Notes under the pieces: model-generated | Told to the model about the DNA's origin: nothing | Databases searched by the model: none | What the model saw: only the letters and a program-made list of their open reading frames with translations | Program-made: the position numbers and the translations under genes | Source: Candidatus Krumholzibacteriota bacterium | GTDB lineage: Bacteria > Krumholzibacteriota > Krumholzibacteriia > Krumholzibacteriales > Krumholzibacteriaceae | NCBI GenBank assembly: GCA_030613345.1 | Contig: JAUWMD010000004.1 | Location: forward strand, 1 to 26,062 | DNA: 26,062 nucleotides | Direction of reading: 5' to 3' | In this document: positions 8,021 through 15,851 of the stretch, piece by piece | How the letters are laid out: every line of letters begins with the position of its first letter | How positions within the stretch are numbered: position 1 is the first letter of the stretch

Positions 8021-9556
8021 ATGGAGAAGACCTTCTACATAACCACGGCCATCGATTATGTGAACCAGAAGCCCCACCTCGGCACGGCGTACGAGAAGAT
8101 CGGCGCCGACTGTATGGCCCGCTACAAGAGGCTCTGCGGCTACGACACGTACTTCCTGATGGGCAACGACGAGCACTCGATTAACGTCGAGCGTGAGGCG
8201 GCCCGCCGGGAGATGGATCCCCTCGACTATTGCAGGGAGATGGCTGACGTCTTCACCGGAGCCTGGAAGGCTCTGAACATATCGTACGACGATTTCATAC
8301 AAACGACCGAGGAGAGGCATGTCAGGGCGGTCACAGAGCTCTTCGCGCGGATCGAGAGAAACGGGTATATCTACAAGGGGAAATACGAGGGGCTCTACTG
8401 CGAATCGTGCGAGGAATTCATCGTCGAGAAGGACCTCGAGGACGGCCTCTGCCCGAGACACAGGCAGGAGCCGAAGAAGATCAGCGAAGAGAACTACTTC
8501 TTCGCACTCTCGAAGTTCGAGGGCCGGCTGCTCGAGCACATAGAGAATAATCCCGGGTTCATCAGACCGAAGACGCGCGAGAACGAGATAGTCAACGTGA
8601 TAAAGGGCGGTCTCCATGACGTCTCGATCTCGAGGGCCGGTGTCGAATGGGGCATCCCCCTGCCGATAGACAAAGGGCACGCCATATACGTGTGGTTCGA
8701 CGCCCTGACGAACTACATCTCGGCCCTCGGGTTCGGCGGCGAGGAATCGGAGCTCTTCGAGAAATACTGGCCGGCCGATGTGCACGTCATCGGCAAGGAC
8801 ATCACGAGGTTTCACTGTGTCATCTGGCCGTCGATGCTGATGGCGGCGGGCATGGAGCCGGCGAGGAGCGTCTTCGCCCACGGATTCCTCTCGCTCGCGG
8901 GCGAAAAGATGAGCAAGTCGCGTGGAAACATCCTCGATCCTGAGAAGATGGCCGGCGTCTTCGGAGCCGACGGCCTGAGGTATCTCCTCCTCCGCGAGGT
9001 CCCCTTCGACAAGGACGGGGATATATCGACGCAGAGCCTCGTCGGCAGGTATAACGCCGACCTGGCCAACGAGCTGGGCAATCTCTTCAGCCGGACGCTG
9101 GCGATGATCTCGAAATATCTCGGCGGCAGCGTGACGCCGGCACCGTTCGACGGCGGATGCGGTCTGCACGGCGTCCTCTCCGACGCGGTCGCCGGCTACA
9201 GGGAGCACATGGAACGGATGGAGTTCTCCAGGGCGCTCGGAGCCTTCTGGCCCTCGATACAGGCGGCCAACCGCTTCATCGAGGAAAAGGCCCCCTGGAC
9301 CCTGGCGAAGGACGAGACGAAACGCGATGAGCTCGAAGCGGTCTTCAGAGAGCTGCTCGCCGTACTGCGCACGGCCGGCTCCGTCCTCTTTCCCTTCATG
9401 CCCGAAAAGATGAGCGCGATGCTCGGTCGGCTCGGCGCCGGGGATCCCTCTCTTGACGAACTTCCCCCTTCCGAATCGGGAGCCGAAGGGCTGTCCGCCC
9501 CGGATCCGCTCTTCCCGCGGATCCAGGAGAAACCGGAAGAGATATTCAAGGACTGA
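8021..9556 (+). CDS. metG: Methionyl-tRNA synthetase (short form without C-terminal tRNA-binding domain)
   Basis: The 511-residue enzyme charges tRNA-Met. The class I signature HIGH appears as HLGTA (19-23) and the KMSKS loop as EKMSKSRGN (from Glu295). A zinc knuckle is seen in YCESC...LCPRH (Cys, Cys, Cys, His), as in one-knuckle bacterial MetRS. The central HVIGKDITRFHCVIWP segment is diagnostic. It ends soon after the anticodon-binding helical domain and lacks the EMAPII-like extension, so tRNA binding relies on the core. The ATG at 8021 begins five bases after the ricT stop, and the family N-terminus MEKTFYITTAIDYVN fits it; no strong ribosome binding site is seen. Confidence 0.95.
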   Translation: MEKTFYITTAIDYVNQKPHLGTAYEKIGADCMARYKRLCGYDTYFLMGNDEHSINVEREAARREMDPLDYCREMADVFTGAWKALNISYDDFIQTTEERHVRAVTELFARIERNGYIYKGKYEGLYCESCEEFIVEKDLEDGLCPRHRQEPKKISEENYFFALSKFEGRLLEHIENNPGFIRPKTRENEIVNVIKGGLHDVSISRAGVEWGIPLPIDKGHAIYVWFDALTNYISALGFGGEESELFEKYWPADVHVIGKDITRFHCVIWPSMLMAAGMEPARSVFAHGFLSLAGEKMSKSRGNILDPEKMAGVFGADGLRYLLLREVPFDKDGDISTQSLVGRYNADLANELGNLFSRTLAMISKYLGGSVTPAPFDGGCGLHGVLSDAVAGYREHMERMEFSRALGAFWPSIQAANRFIEEKAPWTLAKDETKRDELEAVFRELLAVLRTAGSVLFPFMPEKMSAMLGRLGAGDPSLDELPPSESGAEGLSAPDPLFPRIQEKPEEIFKD

Positions 9557-9562
9557 TCCCCG

Positions 9563-10954
9563 ATGCTTATAGACACCCACGCGCATCTCGACATGGAGCA
9601 GTTCGACGGCGACCGCCGGGAAACGATATCCCGCGCGCTCGAGGCCGGCGTCGGCGAGATCCTCAACGTGGGATACGACAGATCTACCATAGATTCAACA
9701 CTGAGGCTTGCCGACGAGCACGGATCGGTCTGGGCGGCGCTCGGGATACACCCGCACAACGCATCCGACTGGGACGAGGCGCTCGAGGAGAAACTCAAGC
9801 AGCTTCTCATGCGCCGCAAGGTCCTGGCCGTCGGCGAGATCGGGCTCGATTACTACAGGGATATCTCGCCGCGGGAGAAGCAGAGGGAGGTGTTCAGGAG
9901 GCAGATCGGTATCGCCCTCTATTTCGGCAAGCCGATCGTGGTTCACTGCCGCGACGCCTTCGACGACGTCATCAGGATCCTCCACGAGGAGGGTGCGCCG
10001 GAAGTGGGCGGGATCTTCCACGCCTTCTCCGGAGGCGAGCGTGAAGCGGAGGTCGTTCTCGGCCTCGGTTTTCTCATCGGCATCGGCGGCCCCCTGACGT
10101 ATAAAAACTCAAAACTGCCCGAGGTGGCGATCAGGCTTCCCTCCAGCTCTTTTGTGCTCGAGACAGACAGCCCCTACCTGCCGCCCGAGCCGTACCGCGG
10201 CAAGCGCAACGAACCAGCCTATGTCCGCATCGTCGCCGGGAAGATGGCCGAGCTGCGCGGCGTAAGCGTGGAGGACATCGAGAGGGCCTCTGAGACGAAT
10301 TACAGGCGCCTGCTCCACGGCGAGGAGGATTTCCCCCTCTCGATCGCCTATGGGCTCAAGAGGAGCGTCTACATAAACGTCACGGCAAGCTGTACCAACG
10401 ACTGCGTCTTCTGCTCACGGCTCAGGACGGACAACTATCTCTACGGATACAATCTCAGCCTTATCATCGATCCGACCGTCGAGGAGATGGTCGCTGCGGC
10501 GAACGAGGTTATTGCCGACGGGGATTACGAAGAAATCGTCTTCTGCGGGTACGGGGAGCCGACGGCGCGCATGAAGGATCTTGCAGCGGCAGCACGGGAA
10601 CTCAGATCGTATGGCCTGCCGATGCGCCTCAACACGAACGGGCAGGGCAACATGATAAACAGGCGGGACATAGTGCCCGAGCTGGCCGAGCTCTTCGAGA
10701 GGATATCGATCAGCCTCAACGCCCCCGATGCCGGGACATACGTTATGGTATGCAGGCCCGACGCCGGGGAGAAGGCCTTCGCGGCGGTCGTCGATTTCAT
10801 CGGAAGGGCCGCCTCCTCGGAGATGGAATGCACCGTGTCGGCCCTCGACTACCCTGAGGTCGATATAGAGGCGACCCGGGAGCTTGTGGAATCTATCCGG
10901 GGCGCACGATTCAGAACAAGGAAATATCATCTGGTCTCCCCTGCCGTGTCATGA
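9563..10954 (+). CDS. TatD-family hydrolase fused to a TatD-associated radical SAM domain
   Basis: One uninterrupted 463-residue reading frame joins two enzymes. Residues 1-255 are a TatD metal-dependent deoxyribonuclease/hydrolase with THAHLD (His6, His8), GEIGLDYYR (Glu92), VHCRDAF (His128), HAFSGG (His153) and ETDSP (Asp202). From about 265 a radical SAM domain begins: the cluster motif CTNDCVFC (Cys277, Cys281, Cys284), GYGEPT (329-334) as the SAM-binding glycine motif, LNTNGQGN and ISISLNAP. It matches in design the TatD-linked radical SAM family, normally a separate gene next to tatD. The radical SAM part is short (about 200 residues), with no extra Fe-S cluster motif, and its reaction is unknown. 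It sits between metG and ksgA, where tatD stands in Bacillus, and overlaps ksgA by 4 bases. Confidence 0.9.
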   Translation: MLIDTHAHLDMEQFDGDRRETISRALEAGVGEILNVGYDRSTIDSTLRLADEHGSVWAALGIHPHNASDWDEALEEKLKQLLMRRKVLAVGEIGLDYYRDISPREKQREVFRRQIGIALYFGKPIVVHCRDAFDDVIRILHEEGAPEVGGIFHAFSGGEREAEVVLGLGFLIGIGGPLTYKNSKLPEVAIRLPSSSFVLETDSPYLPPEPYRGKRNEPAYVRIVAGKMAELRGVSVEDIERASETNYRRLLHGEEDFPLSIAYGLKRSVYINVTASCTNDCVFCSRLRTDNYLYGYNLSLIIDPTVEEMVAAANEVIADGDYEEIVFCGYGEPTARMKDLAAAARELRSYGLPMRLNTNGQGNMINRRDIVPELAELFERISISLNAPDAGTYVMVCRPDAGEKAFAAVVDFIGRAASSEMECTVSALDYPEVDIEATRELVESIRGARFRTRKYHLVSPAVS

Positions 10955-11772
10955 TTATGAAGAACGAAAGGCGGCCGGCAAAAAAAAGCCTCGGGCAGAA
11001 CTTTCTCGTCTCCGGCGGGGCGATAAAGGGGATAATCTCGGCAGTTCTGGCCGGTGACGGGCTCCCTGTATTCGAAATAGGTCCCGGGAAAGGGGCCCTT
11101 ACCGTCCCGATGGCAGTCGGCGGCACGCAAATTGCGGCATTCGAGATCGACGAGGCGCTGGCGGAGGAGGCCGCCGGACGGCTCGAGGGGCTCGACAACG
11201 CCGAGATCGTCCTCGCCGACATCCGCAAGGTAGATCTCGACGCCGAGGCGGCCCGCAGGGGATGGGATGGATACGCCCTGGCGGGCAATATCCCGTACCT
11301 GCTAACGAGCACCATACTGCTCGGCCTGCCGTCCCTCGAGAGATGCCGCAGGGCGGTGATAATGGTACAGAAAGAGGTCGGCGAGAGGGTGCTCGCCGCC
11401 CCCGGGAGCCGCAACAGCGGGATCCTGCCGGTCTATCTCCAGTCGTATCTCGTCGTAAAAAAGGTGATGACGCTCAAGCCCGGCTCGTTTCGACCGAAGC
11501 CGAAAGTGGACAGTGTTGTCCTTGTTTTTACTCCAGTGAGACGTGAAAACGCCCCCGGCGACTATGAGGGCTTCCTCTCATTTCTGAAATCGGCGTTTTC
11601 GCAGAGGAGAAAGAAGCTCGCGAACGCCCTCAAGGCCATCCCCGGGATGCCGAAACCGGCGGAGCTGGAGAAGCTCTCCGGGGTCGACGTCGGCCGCAGG
11701 CCCGAAGAGCTCGGCCTGGAGGATTGGTTCGCGCTTTACGCCGCCGCGGAAGGCTGCGAAGACGATCGATGA
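10951..11772 (+). CDS. ksgA: 16S rRNA dimethyladenosine transferase KsgA/RsmA
   Basis: The 273-residue enzyme dimethylates A1518 and A1519 of 16S rRNA (E. coli numbering) using S-adenosylmethionine. Motifs are KKSLGQNFL (11-19), the SAM loop FEIGPGKGALT (41-51), the acidic ADIRKVDL (89-96) and catalytic motif IV GNIPYLLTS (112-120, normally NLPY). MVQKEVGERV, FRPKPKVDSVVL and a terminal RRKKLANAL complete the family pattern. ATG 10951 overlaps the previous stop; ATG 10957 is an alternative. Its end overlaps the next gene, a beta-barrel protein, by 4 bases, which is an unusual partner. Confidence 0.95.
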   Translation: MIMKNERRPAKKSLGQNFLVSGGAIKGIISAVLAGDGLPVFEIGPGKGALTVPMAVGGTQIAAFEIDEALAEEAAGRLEGLDNAEIVLADIRKVDLDAEAARRGWDGYALAGNIPYLLTSTILLGLPSLERCRRAVIMVQKEVGERVLAAPGSRNSGILPVYLQSYLVVKKVMTLKPGSFRPKPKVDSVVLVFTPVRRENAPGDYEGFLSFLKSAFSQRRKKLANALKAIPGMPKPAELEKLSGVDVGRRPEELGLEDWFALYAAAEGCEDDR

Positions 11773-13781
11773 AGAAAACCGCCCGCATATCGTTCCTGCT
11801 CCTGGCGGCCGTCCTCCTGGCGCCGCCGCCGGCGCTCGCCGGGGCGGCAGATTCCACCGGCGTGCAGGAGGCTGATACCACCGGAGGGACGTCGGGCCTG
11901 ATGGCCGACAGCGCATCGCAGGGGCAAGGCGGCGAGCAGGCTGCAGAGAGCGATTCGACGAAGGTTGCCTGGCTCCTGCCGGTATGGAGGATCGAGTATG
12001 TGGCGAACGAGAGCTCATACAACCGCGGAACGGGCATATCGCTGTCATTCGAACCAGGAGGGGGATGGCGCGGCTCGAGCGAAATCAGGATCTCGAAGAG
12101 AAATTATCGCGGCAGGGACATGTCTGACATAAACGAGAGGTTCAACAATACCTTGTTCAAGATCGTCCCGAACCTCTACAACATCAATCTCGCCGTCGGG
12201 CAGGACTACCTCCGGCAGAAGGCGGTCGGCCTCGCGCGCTCGGGAGGCGATATGGTGATTCAGAACAAGTTCCTCAATGCGGGGGTCACGTGGGACCGCC
12301 CCGAGTTACGGGCGAAGAGGTCACGCTTTGCCCTGATGGGAAGAGCCGGGGGAGGACAGAACGATTTCAAGTACGACAACAACTTTCAGGCCAACGCCAG
12401 CGGATATATCCTGTACGGGATAGGCCCGGACCTCGATGTCAGCGGGGGATACGGCGTCTGGCGCAAGACCGAGGACAGCGACGTGAGCGGACGCAAATTC
12501 GAGAACATGCCCAGCGACATGGACACGATAACGGCAAAAGTGAAATACGGCTCGGGGGATCAGAAGATCCTCAACATCGACTACCAGAGGACGATAGGCG
12601 TCGTCAGGAAGGTAAACCCTCCCCGCGGAAACTCGCTCGAGGTAATTGAGAATCCCGATCTTGCCAGGATAGAAAGGTCGAGCAGGAAGAAGGAGAAGAT
12701 CACCGTCAAGTCGAGGATCCAGCCGGTCAGCTATCTCACGCTCGATTTCGATTTTCTCCGGGATTATTACGACCAGCAGAACATCGTGGATGAAAGGCTC
12801 TCGAAGGAGACCGAGCTGAAAAGGATCAAGGGCAAGGCGGCTTACAGGTACTCCGGCACGGGCCGGGCCGATTTCGAGATCGACAGGAAGGAAAACGACG
12901 TCGACTACGGCCCCGTCTCCCTCTCGAGCTATCTCGAAACGGAGCGCGGCATCAAAGTCTCGCTGGTCCAGGACATAACCGATTCGCTTAAGGTCTCACT
13001 GCGTGGGTCCGGATCGCTGAAGCAGAGGTATTACCGCAAGAAGGACGCGAACCCGCGCGATGCCGATTACCTCTACTATTCCTTCCTCGCCGACCTCGAC
13101 GCCGGCCTGCCGCTCAAAATAAGGGCCGGAGTGAAATTCACCTACAAGCAGTACGAGACGATCAACATCGACGCGTCGCTCTCCGACGACAACCGCACGG
13201 ATTACACGTACTGGGTGGTGCCGAGATTCCTGCTGAGGCCGACGAACTGGTTCGAGATAGGGCAGGACTACGAGATCAAGATGGAGTTCACGGACTTCGC
13301 CTTCAGGGAGAACGAGAACTATCTCGACCGCACGATGATCATGAGTACCAACGCTAAGTTCAAGTTCTTCGGGTCGCGTCTCGGCATCAGGCACAGGTAC
13401 CAGTTCATCGACACGGGCAGCTACCTCCGCCCGCCCGATGGCAGCGAGAGGCTCTACGGGAGGACGAACGAGAGCTTCGAGCACAGGTTGGCCGTCAGGT
13501 ACGAATATATGCCCGTGAATGATTTCACCCTCTTCACATACTCGAACTACAGATTCCAGGAGAGCAACCAGCTCGGATTGCGGGACGGCACAAAAGGGAT
13601 CATCAACACGAGGTATTACAGCTCCGGCGAGATGAAGCTGGGATTCAGCAGGGTGGCAGAGGTGACAAAATCGGGAAAGCTCGACCTGAATATCGCGTGG
13701 GTCAGGAGATTCGGCCCCAACCTCACCAAGGAGAGAAGAGAGTTCTGGGATATCGACCTGAACGTGGAGATAAAATTCTAG
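11769..13781 (+). CDS. Outer-membrane beta-barrel protein of unknown function
   Basis: The 670-residue protein begins with a Sec signal peptide (about 1-25, cleavage near ALAGAA). A Ser/Thr/Gly/Gln-rich linker follows (about 26-65), then a long run of alternating polar and hydrophobic strands separated by charged loops. It ends DLNVEIKF; a terminal Phe after alternating residues is the signal recognised by the BAM complex. Aromatic girdle residues recur throughout (YYDQQ, YLYYSF, YWVVPRFLLRP). I recognise no named family, TonB plug or OstA domain. Strand length and number suggest a large barrel of perhaps 20 or more strands, an estimate only. It is translationally coupled to ksgA, and a lipoprotein gene follows nine bases later, so the two products may work together. 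Confidence 0.75.
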   Translation: MKKTARISFLLLAAVLLAPPPALAGAADSTGVQEADTTGGTSGLMADSASQGQGGEQAAESDSTKVAWLLPVWRIEYVANESSYNRGTGISLSFEPGGGWRGSSEIRISKRNYRGRDMSDINERFNNTLFKIVPNLYNINLAVGQDYLRQKAVGLARSGGDMVIQNKFLNAGVTWDRPELRAKRSRFALMGRAGGGQNDFKYDNNFQANASGYILYGIGPDLDVSGGYGVWRKTEDSDVSGRKFENMPSDMDTITAKVKYGSGDQKILNIDYQRTIGVVRKVNPPRGNSLEVIENPDLARIERSSRKKEKITVKSRIQPVSYLTLDFDFLRDYYDQQNIVDERLSKETELKRIKGKAAYRYSGTGRADFEIDRKENDVDYGPVSLSSYLETERGIKVSLVQDITDSLKVSLRGSGSLKQRYYRKKDANPRDADYLYYSFLADLDAGLPLKIRAGVKFTYKQYETINIDASLSDDNRTDYTYWVVPRFLLRPTNWFEIGQDYEIKMEFTDFAFRENENYLDRTMIMSTNAKFKFFGSRLGIRHRYQFIDTGSYLRPPDGSERLYGRTNESFEHRLAVRYEYMPVNDFTLFTYSNYRFQESNQLGLRDGTKGIINTRYYSSGEMKLGFSRVAEVTKSGKLDLNIAWVRRFGPNLTKERREFWDIDLNVEIKF

Positions 13782-13790
13782 GAGCTGACT

Positions 13791-14381
13791 ATGAAGAGAG
13801 CAGCGATAACAGCACTGATTCTGGCCGCCGTTCTGGTCTGGGGGGGGTGCCTCTTCGAGCCGAGAGAGGCGCAGCCGCCGCTCGACGAGGGCGAGGGGGA
13901 CTGGATCGTCCCGAAGACGCCCAAGGACGTCTTTCTCAATCTCGTAACGGGGATGTCGTCCTCGGGAAACTCGAACTACGAGAGAAGCCTCGCCGACGAG
14001 TTCACCTTTATCCCGAGGGAACAGGACAGGCTCCAGTTCCCCGGAGGCACCTTCGACGACTGGACGAAGGGGGTGGAGATGGATGTCCTGACGAGGATCA
14101 AGGGCGACTACCAGGGGGAGCGGGTGGCGACGTACGGAGATGAGGACGGCAACTTCCCCAAGGAGGACATCCAGATCGGATGGGCAGAGTTCGAGGGCCC
14201 GTACAGATGGACCCTCGACTACGGCGACGGCTCGGACCCGGAGGTATATTCCGGCACGGCGAGGTTTTTTCTCGAGGAGGGGACCTCGGGCTGGGTACTC
14301 GTGAAATGGGAAGATGTCGATGTAATAGACAGTTACCCCACGTCCGGCAACCTGAGGGGAACTTTCAGGGCAGCCGGCTAA
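13791..14381 (+). CDS. Predicted lipoprotein, possibly NTF2-like
   Basis: A 196-residue lipoprotein with a basic start (MKRA), hydrophobic core and lipobox ending GGC (Cys20). The mature part has TPKDVFLNLVTGMSSSGNSNYERSLADEFTFIP and ends GWVLVKWEDVDVIDS. A first helix, a strand-rich middle and the closing W-V-L-x-K-W-x-D strand resemble the cone-like NTF2 fold; this is inference from pattern. It seems to be a distant relative of the two paralogous lipoproteins that follow, but lacks their CxxC pair. AGGAG at 13780-13784 is six bases before the ATG. It is likely co-transcribed with the barrel gene nine bases upstream. Function unknown. Confidence 0.72.
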   Translation: MKRAAITALILAAVLVWGGCLFEPREAQPPLDEGEGDWIVPKTPKDVFLNLVTGMSSSGNSNYERSLADEFTFIPREQDRLQFPGGTFDDWTKGVEMDVLTRIKGDYQGERVATYGDEDGNFPKEDIQIGWAEFEGPYRWTLDYGDGSDPEVYSGTARFFLEEGTSGWVLVKWEDVDVIDSYPTSGNLRGTFRAAG

Positions 14382-14425
14382 GAAAAGGGATGTTTATGAG
14401 TTATACCGCAAGGCGGACGCCGGGC

Positions 14426-14454
14426 TTGCATAAGTGGACGGAATGTGCTAGTAT
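14426..14454 (+). promoter_or_regulatory. Sigma70-like promoter of the second lipoprotein gene
   Basis: TTGCAT (14426-14431), a 17-base spacer and TAGTAT (14449-14454), followed by an AT-rich stretch. Start of transcription would be near 14461, leaving a very short leader that still contains the ribosome binding site GGAGG. The same spacing occurs in front of the paralogous gene downstream. Confidence 0.55.
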
Positions 14455-14475
14455 TTTACAACTGGAGGTATGCAT

Positions 14476-15063
14476 ATGCGTAGAAGTGTAGCCAAAGCAG
14501 CCCTACCCCTGTTGCTGATCACGGCGCTCCTCGCGTCGCCGGCATGTATATTCGACCCCAAGGAAGACCCCGTCATCCCGCCGCCGGTCGAGATCGACTG
14601 GCCGGACATGACCAGTGAGGACGATGTCATAAAGACGATCCTTCTCTGTTACAAGTATCCCAAGGATACAGATGCGGTATCGAAGTATAACGCCCTTCTC
14701 CATTCCGATTACTTTTTCGGGTTTGCCGATGGAGACGTTGATCCGGGCGAGTCCCCGATAATGACGAGGGCGCAGGATATCGGGTCGACCGAGAGGATAT
14801 TCGATGCCCAAACGATGCTCGAGCTCAACATCGAGCCTGAAATAGGGTCATGGTACGATTACACGGAGATCGGTGGAGAGCCCTGCGAAGACTGCCGGGC
14901 GACGCAACCATCGTATTTCATCAGGGCTCAGTTCGATGACGAGACGAAGATCTTCCAGAGCCCCGTCGGCAAAGCCGAGGTGATGGTCATAGTCTCACCT
15001 GATGAGGCCGACCCGACCAAGTGGGTGCTGAGGGCGATGTACGACCTCTGTGTCGTCCAATGA
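14476..15063 (+). CDS. Predicted lipoprotein, WPDMT family, tandem copy 1
   Basis: A 195-residue lipoprotein: MRRS start, hydrophobic core and lipobox SPAC (Cys24), then a Pro-rich linker. The mature domain opens IDWPDMTSEDDVIKTILLCY and continues SKYNALLHSDYFFGF, EPCEDC, SYFIRAQFDDE and VIVSPDEADPTKWVLRAMYD. I do not recognise a named family; the closing W-V-L-x-x-x-Y-D strand suggests an NTF2-like fold. ATG 14470 lies one base after GGAGG, too close, while ATG 14476 has a seven-base spacing, so 14476 is chosen. It has its own promoter and a strong terminator 26 bases after the stop, so it is likely transcribed alone. Its paralog follows at 15209. The CxxC could bind metal or form a disulfide. 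Confidence 0.75.
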   Translation: MRRSVAKAALPLLLITALLASPACIFDPKEDPVIPPPVEIDWPDMTSEDDVIKTILLCYKYPKDTDAVSKYNALLHSDYFFGFADGDVDPGESPIMTRAQDIGSTERIFDAQTMLELNIEPEIGSWYDYTEIGGEPCEDCRATQPSYFIRAQFDDETKIFQSPVGKAEVMVIVSPDEADPTKWVLRAMYDLCVVQ

Positions 15064-15088
15064 CGGATCGGCAAAAACGGCTGACACA

Positions 15089-15117
15089 AGCCCCCTGCAG
15101 CGCAGGGGGCTTTTTTT
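15089..15117 (+). terminator. Strong intrinsic terminator after lipoprotein copy 1
   Basis: A perfect nine-pair stem AGCCCCCTG (15089-15097) / CAGGGGGCT (15103-15111) has a five-base loop, which could close by one further C-G pair. Seven Ts follow at 15111-15117. It separates the transcription of the two paralogs. Confidence 0.92.
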
Positions 15118-15140
15118 ATGGTGCGGCCCGCCGCGGGCGA

Positions 15141-15169
15141 TTGAATCCGCGCCGGATTTCTGTTACGAT
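15141..15169 (+). promoter_or_regulatory. Sigma70-like promoter of the third lipoprotein gene
   Basis: TTGAAT (15141-15146), a 17-base spacer and TACGAT (15164-15169), each 4 of 6 to consensus, just downstream of the terminator. The predicted leader is about 30 bases. Confidence 0.5.
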
Positions 15170-15197
15170 ACGCCGGTCAGTTATCAGGGATCCGCAG

Positions 15198-15203
15198 GGA
15201 GGG
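15198..15203 (+). promoter_or_regulatory. Ribosome binding site supporting a TTG start
   Basis: GGAGGG is five bases before TTG 15209. The alternative ATG 15230 has only a weak AGGGA twelve bases upstream. The TTG start also supplies a lysine in the signal peptide's n-region, which the ATG start lacks. Confidence 0.55.
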
Positions 15204-15208
15204 AGATC

Positions 15209-15781
15209 TTGCAGGGAAAATCATCGATAATGCCGCTGATCGCCGCGGCGATCATGCTGCTGGCGTCGTGCGGCGAGGATTCTGTCAATAGCGAACCCCC
15301 TTACGAGGAGCCGCCCGTCGACTGGCCCGACATGACGGCACGCGACGATGTCGTCGAGACGTTCGTCCTCTGTTTCGAGAATCCAAAGATCGGCGAATCG
15401 ATCTCGAAATATAACGCCCTTCTCCACTCGAAGTATTTCTTCGGGCTTCACGCGGACGACGTTCCGCCTGGCGGGATCCCGATAATGATGAGAACTGAGG
15501 ATATCAGGGCGACCGAAGGGATATTTGAATTCGAATCGCTTCTCGAGCTCACCATTACCCCGGAAGTGGGGTCGTGGGACGCGTACCCGGAGCTCGAGGA
15601 AGAGCCGTGCGAGAACTGCTACGTGACAAAGCGGCAGTATTTCATCAGGGCACGGTTCGGGGACGAGGCGACGATCTACCAGAGCCCTGTCGGCAAGACC
15701 TTCATGTCGGTCATAGTCTCACCTGATGAGGCCGACTCGACCAAGTGGGTACTGCGCGCGATGTACGATACTGACGGCTGA
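15209..15781 (+). CDS. Predicted lipoprotein, WPDMT family, tandem copy 2
   Basis: A 190-residue lipoprotein, paralog of the preceding gene. From the TTG start the signal peptide reads MQGKSSIMPLIAAAIMLLASC with the lipobox Cys at 21; the mature part has VDWPDMTARDDVVETFVLCF, SKYNALLHSKYFFGL, EPCENC, QYFIRARFGDE and VIVSPDEADSTKWVLRAMYD. Acidic and aromatic positions are kept between the copies, which suggests both are functional. Function unknown. The TTG start is inferred from the ribosome binding site and from the positive charge it adds; an ATG at 15230 would give a 183-residue form. Confidence 0.72.
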   Translation: MQGKSSIMPLIAAAIMLLASCGEDSVNSEPPYEEPPVDWPDMTARDDVVETFVLCFENPKIGESISKYNALLHSKYFFGLHADDVPPGGIPIMMRTEDIRATEGIFEFESLLELTITPEVGSWDAYPELEEEPCENCYVTKRQYFIRARFGDEATIYQSPVGKTFMSVIVSPDEADSTKWVLRAMYDTDG

Positions 15782-15798
15782 GGCTGATTATTTTTTCT

Positions 15799-15826
15799 GC
15801 GACAGGTTTTTCAATTCATCTATCAT
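15799..15826 (+). promoter_or_regulatory. Possible promoter of the polysaccharide deacetylase gene
   Basis: GCGACA (15799-15804), a 16-base spacer and TATCAT (15821-15826, 5 of 6 to TATAAT) lie in the AT-rich 70-base gap after lipoprotein copy 2. Confidence 0.35.
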
Positions 15827-15851
15827 CTTAACAGGAGCATCCCGGGGCGAC

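Larger units (their letters stand above)
14476..15781 (+). repeat. Tandem duplication of a lipoprotein gene
   Basis: The genes at 14476-15063 and 15209-15781 are paralogs along nearly their whole length. They share YNALLHS.YFFG, EPCE.C, YFIRA.F.DE, QSPVGK and VIVSPDEAD.TKWVLRAMYD. A 28-base block is identical at 14985-15012 and 15709-15736, followed after one mismatch by 13 more identical bases. Signal peptides and promoters differ between the copies. Confidence 0.85.

Noticed and set aside
7847..9586. Long minus-strand open frame of 579 codons
   Set aside because: It is antisense to metG, which carries all methionyl-tRNA synthetase motifs. No motif is seen in the antisense product.
11769..13781. 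Barrel protein as LptD, since lptD neighbours surA-pdxA-ksgA in E. coli
   Set aside because: No OstA-like N-terminal domain can be seen, the size is smaller, and no LptD motif is recognisable. Only the gene context suggests it.
14390..14491. Small open frame (33 codons) after the first lipoprotein, with AAGGGA nearby
   Set aside because: It runs through the promoter and ribosome binding site of the next gene, and its product has no features. Probably chance.
15779..15800. T-run after lipoprotein copy 2 as an intrinsic terminator
   Set aside because: Six Ts at 15791-15796 are not preceded by a convincing GC stem, so the transcript may read into the deacetylase gene.
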